DNA of 64,000 nt from the NCBI RefSeq assembly GCF_016741855.1, contig NZ_JAERRH010000011.1, positions 1-64,000 of the forward strand, read 5' to 3'. The position numbers and the translations under genes are program-made. This DNA is from Streptomyces musisoli. GTDB taxonomy: Bacteria > Actinomycetota > Actinomycetes > Streptomycetales > Streptomycetaceae. How positions within the stretch are numbered: the stretch's first letter is position 1; each line of letters starts with the position of its first letter. This document shows positions 54,694 through 63,205 of this stretch, one piece after another. Under the pieces are notes generated by a model. The model did no database searches and was not told where the DNA came from. It saw only the letters and a program-made list of their open reading frames with translations.

Positions 54694-55212
54694 GTGCCGC
54701 ATCCCCTACCGCCGCCCGCCCGCTCGGGGCCGCGCAGAAGATCCGTGCTCGCCTCGGCCGCGGGCGCCGCCCTGCTGGCGGGCTGCTCGACCGGTCCGGA
54801 CTCCGGCGACGACGGCCCGTCGGCCGCCTCCCGGGCACGCGCGCGTGCGGCCCGGGACAGCCGGGGGCTCCTCCAGCGGTACGACGCCGTGCTCGCCGCG
54901 CATCCCGGGCTGGCGGACCGGCTGCGCCCGCTGCGGACCCAGGTCGCCGCGCACGCGGAGGCCTTCGAGGAGGGGGCGCCGGCCTCCGGCCCTGGGACGG
55001 CCACCGCATCGGTGACGGCCTCGGCCTCCGCCGCGCCCGTCCCGGCCACCGAGAAGGACGCCGTCGCCGGGCTGGCGGCGGCCGAGCGCGCCCTGTCCGA
55101 CCAGCGCGCCAGGGATCTGCTGGAGGCGCCGGGCGAGCTGGCCCGGCTGCTGGCGTCGGTCGCGGCGGCCGGGGCCGCGCACGCTTACCTGCTGACGGAG
55201 GGGAACCGGTGA
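54694..55212 (+). CDS. Lipoprotein with twin-arginine-like signal
   Basis: This 172-aa protein has an arginine cluster (RSGPRRRSVLA) suggesting possible Tat export and a lipobox LLAGC (Cys31). The mature part is Ala-rich and helical with a Thr/Ser-rich linker in the middle. GAGGAC lies before the GTG at 54694. The GTGA overlap (55209-55212) couples it to the ferritin-like gene, so the two products may act together at the membrane. Function unknown. Confidence 0.75.
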   Translation: MPHPLPPPARSGPRRRSVLASAAGAALLAGCSTGPDSGDDGPSAASRARARAARDSRGLLQRYDAVLAAHPGLADRLRPLRTQVAAHAEAFEEGAPASGPGTATASVTASASAAPVPATEKDAVAGLAAAERALSDQRARDLLEAPGELARLLASVAAAGAAHAYLLTEGNR

Positions 55213-55709
55213 GCGACGCAGCGGAACGGGCCGGACAGGCCGAGCTGACGGCGCTGCAGGCGGCGCTGGCGGCGGAGCACGCGGCGGTGTACGGGTACGG
55301 CGTCGTCGGCGGGCGGATCGTGGAGCGGCGCCGGGCCGAGGCGCGGGCGGCGTACGACGCCCACCGGGCCCGGCGGGACATGTTGGTGCGCGCGGTGCGG
55401 GACCTGGGCGGTGCCCCGGTCGCCGCGAGCGCCGCGTACGCCCTGCCGTTCCCCGTGCGGGACGGGGCCGCCGCGGTACGGCTGGCCGCGCGGCTGGAGC
55501 AGCGGGTGGCCGGGGTGTACTCGGACCTGGTGCGGGCGGCGACCGGCACGCGCCGGGCCGATGCGGCCGGGGCGCTGCGGGAGGCCACGGTGCGGGCGCT
55601 GCGCTGGGGCGGGGAGAGCGTAGCCTTCCCTGGGCTCGCCGAGCGGTCCGGCGAGCAGACGGGCGCGGCCGGCACGACGCCGTCGGCCTCCGCCTCGGCG
55701 AAGCGCTAG
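55209..55709 (+). CDS. Ferritin-like (DUF4439) protein
   Basis: This 166-aa helical protein opens with LQAALAAEHAAVYGYGVVGGRI. The EHAAVYGYG signature and four-helix layout match DUF4439 ferritin-like proteins of actinobacteria, some of which could bind a metal pair. The glutamate and histidine of EH are present. It has no signal peptide. It is coupled by overlap to the upstream lipoprotein gene. Confidence 0.8.
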   Translation: MSDAAERAGQAELTALQAALAAEHAAVYGYGVVGGRIVERRRAEARAAYDAHRARRDMLVRAVRDLGGAPVAASAAYALPFPVRDGAAAVRLAARLEQRVAGVYSDLVRAATGTRRADAAGALREATVRALRWGGESVAFPGLAERSGEQTGAAGTTPSASASAKR

Positions 55710-55771
55710 GCAGCGGTACGGCAGGGCCGGCTTTCACGGCAAGGCCCCGAGAGGAAGGGAACGACTCGCGC

Positions 55772-56680
55772 ATGGCTTTCGAACCGCCGCCGCGCCTGGT
55801 GCGTGCGCTCGGTGAGACGGCGCCGGCCGGGGACGACTGGCTGGCGCAGCTGCCCACGGTGGCCGAGCGGGCCGTCGCCCGGCGCGAGTTGACCGTCGAG
55901 CGGGTGCAGGTGCCGGGCGGGCGCAGCAGCCTGGTGGTGCTCGTGCGGCGGCCGGACGGCACCCCGGCGGTGCTGAAGCTGGCGCCGCCCAGGGCCCGTC
56001 CGGAGGGCGAGCGGGCGGCGCTGGCGCACTGGGCCGGGCTGGGCGCCGTACAGCTGCTCCGGACCGACGGGGACGACGCGGGTGACGAGGCGCTGCTGCT
56101 GGAGCGGCTGCACCCGGACGTGTCGGTGCGCTCGCTGCCGGAGGCGAAGGCGCTGCTGGAGGCGGCGGGGACGCTGCGCAGGCTGTGGGTCGAACCGCCG
56201 GCCGGGTATGTCTTCGAGACGGTCGCCGAGCGCACCGGGCGGCAGGCGGCGGCCATGCGGGCGAGCGCCGGGACCGAGCCGGAGGCGGCTCCCCTGGTGG
56301 AGTCGGCGCTCGCCGCCCGCGAGGAGCTGCTGGCCGCGCCACCCGGGCACCTGCTGCTGCACGGCACGTTCCGGCAGAGCAAGGTGCTCGCGGGCGAGCG
56401 GATGCCGTGGCTCGCGGTGGGGCCGGACCCGGTGGTCGGGGAGGGCGCCTTCGATCTGGCGCGGCTGGTCCGGGACCGGGTGGAGGACCTGATCGCGGCG
56501 CCGTCGGGCCCGTCCATCACCCGGCGACGGATCAAGCGGCTCGCGGAGTCGCTGGAGGTGGATCAGGAGCGGCTGCGGGGTTGGACGCTGTTCCGGGCGG
56601 TGGAGTCCGGCGTCCGCGCCCTTCGGGTGGGACGGCCGAAGGACGCGGAGCTGCTGCTCGAGTTCGCCGGGTGGCTGTAG
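55772..56680 (+). CDS. APH(6)/hydroxyurea-type kinase-like protein, degenerate active site
   Basis: This 302-aa protein belongs to the aminoglycoside/hydroxyurea phosphotransferase family: VLKLAPP supplies the ATP-lysine strand and ERLHP the hinge. The catalytic loop, normally HGDLHxxN, reads HGTFRQSK (about residues 197-204), and the metal-binding DPKP motif reads GPDP. Both acidic residues are therefore lost, and activity as a kinase is doubtful. GAGGAAGGGA precedes the ATG. It follows the ferritin-like gene by 62 bp. A role in antibiotic resistance should not be assumed. Confidence 0.75.
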   Translation: MAFEPPPRLVRALGETAPAGDDWLAQLPTVAERAVARRELTVERVQVPGGRSSLVVLVRRPDGTPAVLKLAPPRARPEGERAALAHWAGLGAVQLLRTDGDDAGDEALLLERLHPDVSVRSLPEAKALLEAAGTLRRLWVEPPAGYVFETVAERTGRQAAAMRASAGTEPEAAPLVESALAAREELLAAPPGHLLLHGTFRQSKVLAGERMPWLAVGPDPVVGEGAFDLARLVRDRVEDLIAAPSGPSITRRRIKRLAESLEVDQERLRGWTLFRAVESGVRALRVGRPKDAELLLEFAGWL

Positions 56681-56753
56681 GGCTGTCGAGCGGCGGCGGT
56701 CGAGAGAGACCGGTTGAGCGGGGCGGCCGAGCGAGGGGCGGCCCGGGGCGGCC

Positions 56754-57040
56754 CCGGCCGTCGTGTACCCGCGGGTTTCCCGGCAGTCACGCGTGGTCCC
56801 GGCCGTCGTGTACCCGCGGGTTTCCCGGCAGCCCGGGGCGGTCCCGGCCGTCGTGTGCCCGCGGGCTTGCAGCAGTCACGCGTGGTCCCGGCCGTCGTGT
56901 ACCCGCGGGTTTCCCGGCAGCCCGGGGCGTCGTGTGCCCGCGGGCTTCGCAGCAGTCACGCGTGGTCCCGGCCGTCGTGTACCCGCGGGTTTCGCGGCAG
57001 CCCGGGGCGGCCCCGGCCGTCGTGCCCGCGGGCTTCGTCG
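56754..57040. repeat. 45-bp imperfect tandem repeat array
   Basis: The word GGCCGTCGTG recurs at 56756, 56801, 56846, 56890, 56970 and 57015, with a truncated copy near 56927. Each unit contains ACCCGCGGGTTTCCCGG or a variant. Two linkers alternate between units, TCACGCGTGGTC and CCCGGGGCGG, giving a higher-order period of about 90 bp. Confidence 0.85.
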
Positions 57041-57151
57041 TGGCTGGTCGCGCCGTTGCTCGCGCCCCTTCGCAGGCCGGCCTCGCTCCGAAGGCCGGGG
57101 CGGACAGCCGCACGCCGGGCAGCCCGGCATCGGACGGCCGCACATCGAAGC

Positions 57152-57184
57152 GACCGCCGCGGCCCCTTCCGGGGCGCGGCGGTC
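57152..57184 (-). terminator. Terminator of proS
   Basis: Arms GACCGCCGCG and CGCGGCGGTC, plus CCCC/GGGG inside and one bulged G, close on a TTCC loop. It is 18 bp after the proS stop. Confidence 0.75.
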
Positions 57185-57202
57185 TCGGCCGGGGTCCGGC
57201 CG

Positions 57203-58906
57203 TCAGGCCGTCAGGCGGGCGATCGCTTCCTCCACCGGGAGTTCCTCGCGCTCACCGGTCTTGCGGTCCTTCAGCTCCAGCACGCCCTCGCCGGAGCGGC
57301 GGCCGGCGACCAGGATCTGCGGGACACCGATCAGCTCGGCGTCGGTGAACTTCACGCCCGGGGAGACCCCGGCCCGGTCGTCCACCAGGACGCGGACGCC
57401 CGCGGCGGCGAGCTTCTCGGCGACGTCGAGCGCCAGCTCCGTCTGAAGCGCCTTGCCGGCGGCGACGACGTGCACGTCGGCCGGGGCGACCTCCTTGGAC
57501 CACACCAGGCCCTTGTCGTCGGCGGACTGCTCGGCGAGCGCGGCGACGGCGCGGGAGACGCCGATGCCGTAGGAGCCCATGGTGACGCGGACCGGCTTGC
57601 CGTTCTGGCCGAGCACGTCCAGCTTGAGCGCGTCGGCGTACTTGCGGCCCAGCTGGAAGATGTGGCCGATCTCGATGGCGCGGTCCAGCTTCAGACCGGT
57701 GCCGCACTTCGGGCAGGGGTCGCCCTCCTGCACGACGACGACGTCCACGTACGCGTCGACCTCGAAGTCCCGGCCGGCGACGACGTTCTTCGCGTGCGTG
57801 TGCTCCTTGTTGGCGCCGGTGATCCAGCCGGTGCCGGGCGCCACGCGCGGGTCGGCGATGTACGTGACCTTCTCGCCGAGGCCCTGCGGGCCGACGTAGC
57901 CGCGGACCAGGTCGGAGCGCTCGGCGAAGTCCGCCTCGGTGACCATCTCGACGGCGGCCGGGGCGAAGTGCGCCTCGACCTTGCCCATGTCCACCTCACG
58001 GTCGCCGGGCACGCCCACGGCGACGATCTCGCCGTCCACCTTGACCAGCAGGTTCTTCAGGGTGGCGGAGGCCGGGACGCCGAGGGAGGCGGCCAGGGTC
58101 TCGATGGTCGGGGTGTCGGGGGTGGGGATCTCCTCGAGCGCGGGCACGGCCGAGCCGTCCACCGGCTTCAGCTCGTAGGTGATCGCCTCGGTGTTGGCGG
58201 CGAAGTCGCAGTTCGGGCAGTCGGCGAAGGTGTCCTCGCCAGCCTCGGCCGGGGCGAGGAACTCCTCGGACTTGGAGCCGCCCATGGCACCGGCGGTGGC
58301 GGCGCAGATGCGGTAGTCGAGACCGAGGCGTTCGAAGACGCGCTGGTAGGCCTGACGGTGCAGGGCGTAGGACTGGGCGAGGCCCTCGTCCTCCGTGTCG
58401 AAGGAGTACGAGTCCTTCATCAGGAACTCACGGCCGCGCAGGATGCCGGCGCGGGGGCGGGCCTCGTCGCGGAACTTGGTCTGGATCTGGTACAGGATCA
58501 CCGGCAGGTCCTTGTAGGACGTGCACTGGTCCTTGACCAGGAGGGTGAAGATCTCCTCGTGGGTGGGGCCGAGGAGGTAGTCGCCGCCCTTGCGGTCCTT
58601 GAGCCGGAACAGCTCCTGGCCGTACTCGTCCCAGCGGCCGGTGGCCTCGTAGGGCTCACGCGGCAGCAGGGCGGGCAGCGAGACCTCCTGGGCGCCGATG
58701 GCGTCCATCTCCTCGCGGACGATCCGCTCGACGTTGGCGAGGACCTTCTTGCCGAGGGGCAGCCAGCTCCAGATGCCGGCTGCCGTGCGGCGGACGTAGC
58801 CGGCGCGGACAAGGAGCTTGTGGCTGAGGACCTCGGCGTCCGCCGGGTCGTCGCGCAGCGTCTTCGCCATCAACTGGGACATGCGCTGGACCGGTGCGTT
58901 CGCCAT
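57203..58906 (-). CDS. proS: Prolyl-tRNA synthetase (bacterial type)
   Basis: This 567-aa class II synthetase has motif 1 to motif 3 in order, and an editing insertion domain lies between motifs 2 and 3 (about residues 220-390), as in bacterial-type ProRS. FRDEARPRAGILRGREFLMKD is cut by the length rule here, but the core REFLMKDSYSFD is clear; MGSYGIGVSRAVAA is motif 3. Length matches the family. AGGAG lies before the ATG at 58906. Confidence 0.96.
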   Translation of the reverse strand: MANAPVQRMSQLMAKTLRDDPADAEVLSHKLLVRAGYVRRTAAGIWSWLPLGKKVLANVERIVREEMDAIGAQEVSLPALLPREPYEATGRWDEYGQELFRLKDRKGGDYLLGPTHEEIFTLLVKDQCTSYKDLPVILYQIQTKFRDEARPRAGILRGREFLMKDSYSFDTEDEGLAQSYALHRQAYQRVFERLGLDYRICAATAGAMGGSKSEEFLAPAEAGEDTFADCPNCDFAANTEAITYELKPVDGSAVPALEEIPTPDTPTIETLAASLGVPASATLKNLLVKVDGEIVAVGVPGDREVDMGKVEAHFAPAAVEMVTEADFAERSDLVRGYVGPQGLGEKVTYIADPRVAPGTGWITGANKEHTHAKNVVAGRDFEVDAYVDVVVVQEGDPCPKCGTGLKLDRAIEIGHIFQLGRKYADALKLDVLGQNGKPVRVTMGSYGIGVSRAVAALAEQSADDKGLVWSKEVAPADVHVVAAGKALQTELALDVAEKLAAAGVRVLVDDRAGVSPGVKFTDAELIGVPQILVAGRRSGEGVLELKDRKTGEREELPVEEAIARLTA

Positions 58907-58980
58907 GGTTCTCGTACTCCTGCCGGGAAAACAGTGATGGCTAGGAGGTTAGCCGGGCCGACTGGGCCGGTGGAAATCGG

Positions 58981-59511
58981 TTAGCGCCTGCGGAGCGGCA
59001 GCGGGGCGCCCATCACCGCGTACGGCCGGGGCGCGCTCGGGAAGTGGACCTGGCGGGCGAGGTCGACGTAGCCGAGGGAGTGGTAGAGGCCGCGGGCGGG
59101 GCTGTCGGTGTCGATCGCGGAGAGGATCGAGCGGGGTTCGGCGGCGCTGTCCGTGATGGTGGTGATCAGGCGGCGGCCGATGCCGCGGTTCTGGTGGTCC
59201 GGGTGGACGTGCAGCTCGGTGATGACGAAGGAGTCGTCGAGCCAGAAGTCGTTGCCGCCCGCGCGGAGGTAGGGCTCCACGACGGTGGACCACCAGTGGG
59301 TACGGCTGTTGGGCATGCCGTAGACGAATCCGATCAGCTGCCCCCGGCTGGTGGCGCCGAGGGCCCGTGCGCCCCGGTACTGCATGTGGCGCTGGACGAT
59401 CTGGCGGCGTACGGCGACTTCGTCCGGGCCGAGTCCGAAGGCGATGGCCTGGACGGCCAGGGCCTCGTCGACGTGGGCTGCGAGGTCCAGGGGGCCGATC
59501 ACGAGGTCCAT
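58981..59511 (-). CDS. GNAT-family acetyltransferase
   Basis: This 176-aa protein has the GNAT acetyl-CoA loop HPDHQNRGIGRRLI (motif A) and a C-terminal GLYHSLGYVDLARQVHF region typical of motif B. Substrate unknown. The ATG at 59511 lacks a clear ribosome site. It starts 20 bp after the previous GNAT gene ends, so translation may be coupled. Confidence 0.85.
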   Translation of the reverse strand: MDLVIGPLDLAAHVDEALAVQAIAFGLGPDEVAVRRQIVQRHMQYRGARALGATSRGQLIGFVYGMPNSRTHWWSTVVEPYLRAGGNDFWLDDSFVITELHVHPDHQNRGIGRRLITTITDSAAEPRSILSAIDTDSPARGLYHSLGYVDLARQVHFPSAPRPYAVMGAPLPLRRR

Positions 59512-59531
59512 GCCGGGAGGGTACAGGGGAG

Positions 59532-60380
59532 TCAAAACAGTACGCTCATGAAGGCTCCCACCTCTTGGAAGCCCACCTTGAGGTACGTCCTTCTCGCCGC
59601 CGTGTTGAAGTCGTTGACGTACAGGCTGACGACCGGGGCCACGTCCTCGAGGGCGTAGCGCAGTACCGCCGCCATGCCGGGGGCCGCCAGGCCCTTGCCC
59701 CGGTATTCGGGGGCCACCCACACGCCCTGGATCTGGCAGGCCTGGGGAGTCGCCGCGCCGATCTCCGCCTTGAACACGACCCGGCCCCGGTCGTCGACGC
59801 GGGCGAAGGAGCGGCCGGAGCCGACGAGTTCGGCGACGCGGGCCTGGTAGAGGAGGCCGCCGTCGCCGGACATCGGGGAGACGCCGACCTCCTCGGTGAA
59901 CATCGCCACGCACGCCGGCATGATCGTTTCCATCTCGTCCTTGCGGACGCGGCGGACGTGGGGGTCGGGTGCGATGTCGGCCGGCATGCGGTCGGTGACC
60001 ATCAGCGGCTGGTGGGCGCGGACCTCGCGGGCCGGGCCCCACTGCGGCTCCAGCAGCCGCCACAGCTGGGCGGTTGCCTCGGCGGGGCCGACGATGGAGG
60101 AGCAGCGGCGGCCGGTCCGGCGGGCGCGGTCGGCGAAGGCGCGGACGGCGCGCGGGGTAGCACAGATGGGGACGAGATTGGCGCCCGCGTAGCACAGGGA
60201 CGTGAGCATGCCGTCCTCGTACCAGCCCCACATCTCGCCGCCGAGGCGCCAGGGGTCGAGGCCCGCGACCTGGACCCGGGAGGCCACGAAGGCGTTCGCG
60301 ACCGGCTCGCGGTCGAGGACGGCGAGCGCGGCGTCAAGGTCGCTCGGTTCGAGCACCCGGGAGGTGGTCTGGGTCAACAC
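59532..60380 (-). CDS. DUF4081-type GNAT acetyltransferase
   Basis: This 282-aa two-part protein has an N-terminal DUF4081-like region (about 1-130; REPVANAFVASRVQVAGLDP) and a C-terminal GNAT domain with QIQGVWVAPEYRGKGLAAPG and VSLYVNDFNTAARRTYLKVGF. The acetyl acceptor is unknown. The GTG at 60380 gives the conserved start VLTQTTSRVLEPSD; the 45-codon longer frame lacks coding character. It is followed closely by another GNAT gene. Confidence 0.85.
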   Translation of the reverse strand: MLTQTTSRVLEPSDLDAALAVLDREPVANAFVASRVQVAGLDPWRLGGEMWGWYEDGMLTSLCYAGANLVPICATPRAVRAFADRARRTGRRCSSIVGPAEATAQLWRLLEPQWGPAREVRAHQPLMVTDRMPADIAPDPHVRRVRKDEMETIMPACVAMFTEEVGVSPMSGDGGLLYQARVAELVGSGRSFARVDDRGRVVFKAEIGAATPQACQIQGVWVAPEYRGKGLAAPGMAAVLRYALEDVAPVVSLYVNDFNTAARRTYLKVGFQEVGAFMSVLF

Positions 60381-60521
60381 GTGCGGGGCCTCACCCTGGG
60401 TTTCTGCTGGTCCCGGCACTATAACTGCGCCGCTCGGGCCGTGCGCCCCGGAGACCGGACGCCCCCGAACTCCGGTGCGCACGGCCCGGGAGGTACCCGC
60501 TCGCGGCGGAGTCACACCGCG

Positions 60522-60553
60522 CCCCGGCCCGCGGGCCCCTTGCGGGGCCGGGG
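60522..60553 (-). terminator. Hairpin downstream of ispG
   Basis: Arms CCCCGGCCC (60522-60530) and GGGCCGGGG (60545-60553) enclose a GC-rich loop that can itself pair. It is about 20 bp after the ispG stop and 140 bp before the next gene on that strand. Confidence 0.6.
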
Positions 60554-60573
60554 GCCGGGGGGCAGCGGGTGGC

Positions 60574-61731
60574 TCAGCCCGCCACCGAGACGGTCGGCTC
60601 GCCGGAGGCCGTGCCCTCGGCCTCCATCCGCTCGGCCAGCTTCATGGCTTCCTCGATGAGGGTCTCCACGATCTTGGACTCGGGGACGGTCTTGATGACC
60701 TCGCCCTTGACGAAGATCTGGCCCTTGCCGTTGCCGGAGGCGACGCCGAGGTCGGCCTCGCGGGCCTCGCCGGGGCCGTTGACGACACAGCCCATGACGG
60801 CGACGCGCAGCGGGACCTCCATGCCGGTCAGGCCGGCGGTGACCTCTTCGGCGAGCTTGTAGACGTCGACCTGGGCGCGGCCGCAGGACGGGCAGGAGAC
60901 GATCTCCAGGCCGCGCTGCTTGAGGTTCAGCGACTCCAGGATCTGGAGGCCGACCTTGACCTCCTCGGCCGGCGGGGCCGACAGGGAGACGCGGATGGTG
61001 TCGCCGATGCCCTGGGAGAGCAGCGCGCCGAAGGCGACCGCCGACTTGATCGTGCCCTGGAAGGCCGGGCCGGCCTCGGTCACGCCGAGGTGCAGCGGGT
61101 AGTCGCACTGCTCGGCGAGCTGGCGGTACGCCTCGATCATCACGACGGGGTCGTTGTGCTTGACGGAGATCTTGATGTCGCGGAAGTCGTGCTCCTCGAA
61201 GAGGGACGCCTCCCACAGGGCGGACTCGACGAGGGCCTCGGGGGTGGCCTTGCCGTACTTCTGGAGCAGACGACGGTCCAGGGAACCGGCGTTGACGCCG
61301 ATCCGGATCGGCGTGCCGTGCTCCTTGGCGGCCTTGGCGATCTCCTTGACCTTGTCGTCGAACTGCTTGATGTTGCCGGGGTTGACACGGACCGCGGCAC
61401 AGCCGGCCTCGATGGCCGCGAAGACGTACTTGGGCTGGAAGTGGATGTCCGCGATGACCGGGATCTGCGACTTCCTCGCGATGGTGGCGAGGGCGTCGGC
61501 GTCGTCCTGGGTGGGGCAGGCGACGCGGACGATCTGGCAGCCGGACGCGGTCAGCTCCGCGATCTGCTGGAGGGTGGCGCCGATGTCGGACGTACGGGTC
61601 GTGGTCATCGACTGGACCGAGACGGGCGCGTCTCCGCCGACCGCCACGCTTCCGACCTGGATCTGCCGGCTCTTCCGGCGCTCGGCGAGCTTGGTCGGAA
61701 CGGACGGCATGCCGAGAGAAATCGCAGTCAT
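60574..61731 (-). CDS. ispG: 4-hydroxy-3-methylbut-2-en-1-yl diphosphate synthase
   Basis: This 385-aa IspG (GcpE) catalyses the iron-sulfur-dependent reduction of MEcPP in the MEP isoprenoid pathway. The [4Fe-4S] ligands are in SCPSCGR and MGCVVNGPGEA, and the TIM-barrel opens with SVQSMTTTRT. The ATG at 61731 is the conserved start. With dxr and rseP upstream it forms the classical dxr-rseP-ispG cluster, though a hairpin separates rseP from ispG. Confidence 0.97.
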   Translation of the reverse strand: MTAISLGMPSVPTKLAERRKSRQIQVGSVAVGGDAPVSVQSMTTTRTSDIGATLQQIAELTASGCQIVRVACPTQDDADALATIARKSQIPVIADIHFQPKYVFAAIEAGCAAVRVNPGNIKQFDDKVKEIAKAAKEHGTPIRIGVNAGSLDRRLLQKYGKATPEALVESALWEASLFEEHDFRDIKISVKHNDPVVMIEAYRQLAEQCDYPLHLGVTEAGPAFQGTIKSAVAFGALLSQGIGDTIRVSLSAPPAEEVKVGLQILESLNLKQRGLEIVSCPSCGRAQVDVYKLAEEVTAGLTGMEVPLRVAVMGCVVNGPGEAREADLGVASGNGKGQIFVKGEVIKTVPESKIVETLIEEAMKLAERMEAEGTASGEPTVSVAG

Positions 61732-61852
61732 CTGCTGTGCAACCCCAAGTCGTGGATCAACATCCGGTCCCGTGAACAGCGGGCTCCAGAGTCCGAGATT
61801 ACGGCACCGGGGCGGACGCCAGCACATCCCGTACGCAAACCCACTCAATGGG

Positions 61853-61886
61853 AGGCGGCCCGGAACCACGGGGGTCCGGGCCGCCT
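61853..61886 (-). terminator. Hairpin between rseP and ispG
   Basis: A perfect 11-bp inverted repeat (AGGCGGCCCGG / CCGGGCCGCCT) has a 12-nt loop, 14 bp after the rseP stop. It implies a separate ispG promoter in 61732-61852. Confidence 0.7.
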
Positions 61887-61900
61887 GGAACGTCGGACGG

Positions 61901-63205
61901 CTAGGAGATTTTGACCGGGTTGACCACGTCGGCGATCAGTACCAGGACGGTGAAGCAGACGAAGATCCCGGCCACCACGTACGCCACCGGCATCAGCTTG
62001 GCGACGTCGAACGGGCCGGGGTCCGGCCGGCGCAGCACCCGGGCGACGTTCCGCCGCAGGGACTCCCACAGGGCGCCCGCGATGTGCCCGCCGTCCAGCG
62101 GGAGCAGCGGGAGCATGTTGAACAGGAACAGGGAGAGGTTGAATCCGGCGACCACGAACACGGCCATGGCCAGCTGCTGCGAGGCCGGGATGTCCAATGT
62201 GGCGATCTCGCCGGTGACCCGGGCCGCGCCGACGATGCCCATCGGGGAGTCCGGCTCGCGCGGGCCGTCACCGAAGGCGGCGTCCCACAGGGCCGGGATC
62301 TTGCCGGGCAGGGCGACGAGGGAGTCGACGGCGTCGCCGACCCGGTCGCCCATCCAGGTCACGGACTGACCGAAGTCCTGCTTGACGACACCGCGGGCCG
62401 GGGTGAAGCCGAGGAAGCCGGCCTTGACGTACTGGCCCTGGATGTAGGCGCCGCTGGAGTCCTTCTTGTTGACCTGGTTGGTGGCGATCCTCGCGTGCAG
62501 GGTCAGCTCCCGGCCCCCGCGTTCGACGACGATCGCCACGTCCTTCCCGGCGCTCTCGCGGATCCGGTCGGAGAGGGCGTTCCAGTTCTCGGTCGGCACG
62601 CCGCCCAGGGAGAGGATCCTGTCGCCCGCCTTCACACCGGCGTCCGCGGCCGGGGAGGCCGGGTCGGACTTCTTGCAGGAGTCGCGGTGCTGACTCTGCG
62701 CGATGACGCAGGGCGAGACGGACTCGACGGTGGTGGTCTCCTGCTGGATGCCGAAGCCCATCAGCACGGTGAGGAACAGGCCGATCGCGAGCACCAGGTT
62801 CATGAAGGGGCCCGCGAACATGACGATGATCCGCTTCCACGGCTTGCGCGTGTAGAACATGCGCGTCTCGTCACCCGGCCGGAGTTCCTCGAAGGCCGCC
62901 GAGCGGGCGTCCTCGATCATGCCGCGCCACGGCGAGGTGGAGCGGGCGGAGACCCGGCCCTGGTCGTCGGGCGGGAACATGCCGATCATGCGGATGTAGC
63001 CGCCGAGCGGGATGGCCTTGATGCCGTACTCGGTCTCGCCCTTCTTCCGCGACCAGACGGTCGGGCCGAAGCCGACCATGTACTGCGGGACCCGGATGCC
63101 GAAGAGCTTGGCCGTGGACAGGTGCCCCAGCTCGTGCCACGCGATCGAGACGAGCAGGCCGACCGCGAAGACCACTATGCCGAGGATGAACATCAAGGTC
63201 GTCAT
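61901..63205 (-). CDS. rseP: Site-2 (M50) membrane metalloprotease RseP-like
   Basis: This 434-aa intramembrane zinc protease cleaves anti-sigma or signal-derived transmembrane segments. The first helix carries HELGH (about residues 24-28). A PDZ domain (about 155-250) contains GVKAGDRILSLGG. The last part has NMLPLLPLDGGH, whose Asp is the third zinc ligand, and a final helix. Start at 63205 overlaps the dxr stop (ATGA). The dxr-rseP-ispG order is standard in actinobacteria. Confidence 0.95.
   Translation of the reverse strand: MTTLMFILGIVVFAVGLLVSIAWHELGHLSTAKLFGIRVPQYMVGFGPTVWSRKKGETEYGIKAIPLGGYIRMIGMFPPDDQGRVSARSTSPWRGMIEDARSAAFEELRPGDETRMFYTRKPWKRIIVMFAGPFMNLVLAIGLFLTVLMGFGIQQETTTVESVSPCVIAQSQHRDSCKKSDPASPAADAGVKAGDRILSLGGVPTENWNALSDRIRESAGKDVAIVVERGGRELTLHARIATNQVNKKDSSGAYIQGQYVKAGFLGFTPARGVVKQDFGQSVTWMGDRVGDAVDSLVALPGKIPALWDAAFGDGPREPDSPMGIVGAARVTGEIATLDIPASQQLAMAVFVVAGFNLSLFLFNMLPLLPLDGGHIAGALWESLRRNVARVLRRPDPGPFDVAKLMPVAYVVAGIFVCFTVLVLIADVVNPVKIS

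Larger units (their letters stand above)
56681..57202. other. 522-bp gap with tandem repeats and a terminator
   Basis: No gene is supported. It contains the 45-bp repeat array at 56754-57040 and the proS terminator at 57152-57184. Long frames through the repeats are by-products of their length being a multiple of three. Confidence 0.7.

Noticed and set aside
55772..56680. Aminoglycoside resistance gene
   Set aside because: Family membership is likely, but the catalytic Asp and metal-binding Asp are missing, so a resistance function is not supported.
56754..57040. Possible CRISPR array
   Set aside because: Units are contiguous with two recurring linkers instead of unique spacers, and there are no cas genes.
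56714..58984. Plus-strand frames through the 45-bp repeats and opposite proS
   Set aside because: The repeat unit is a multiple of three, which keeps frames open; the rest is antisense to a clear ProRS gene.
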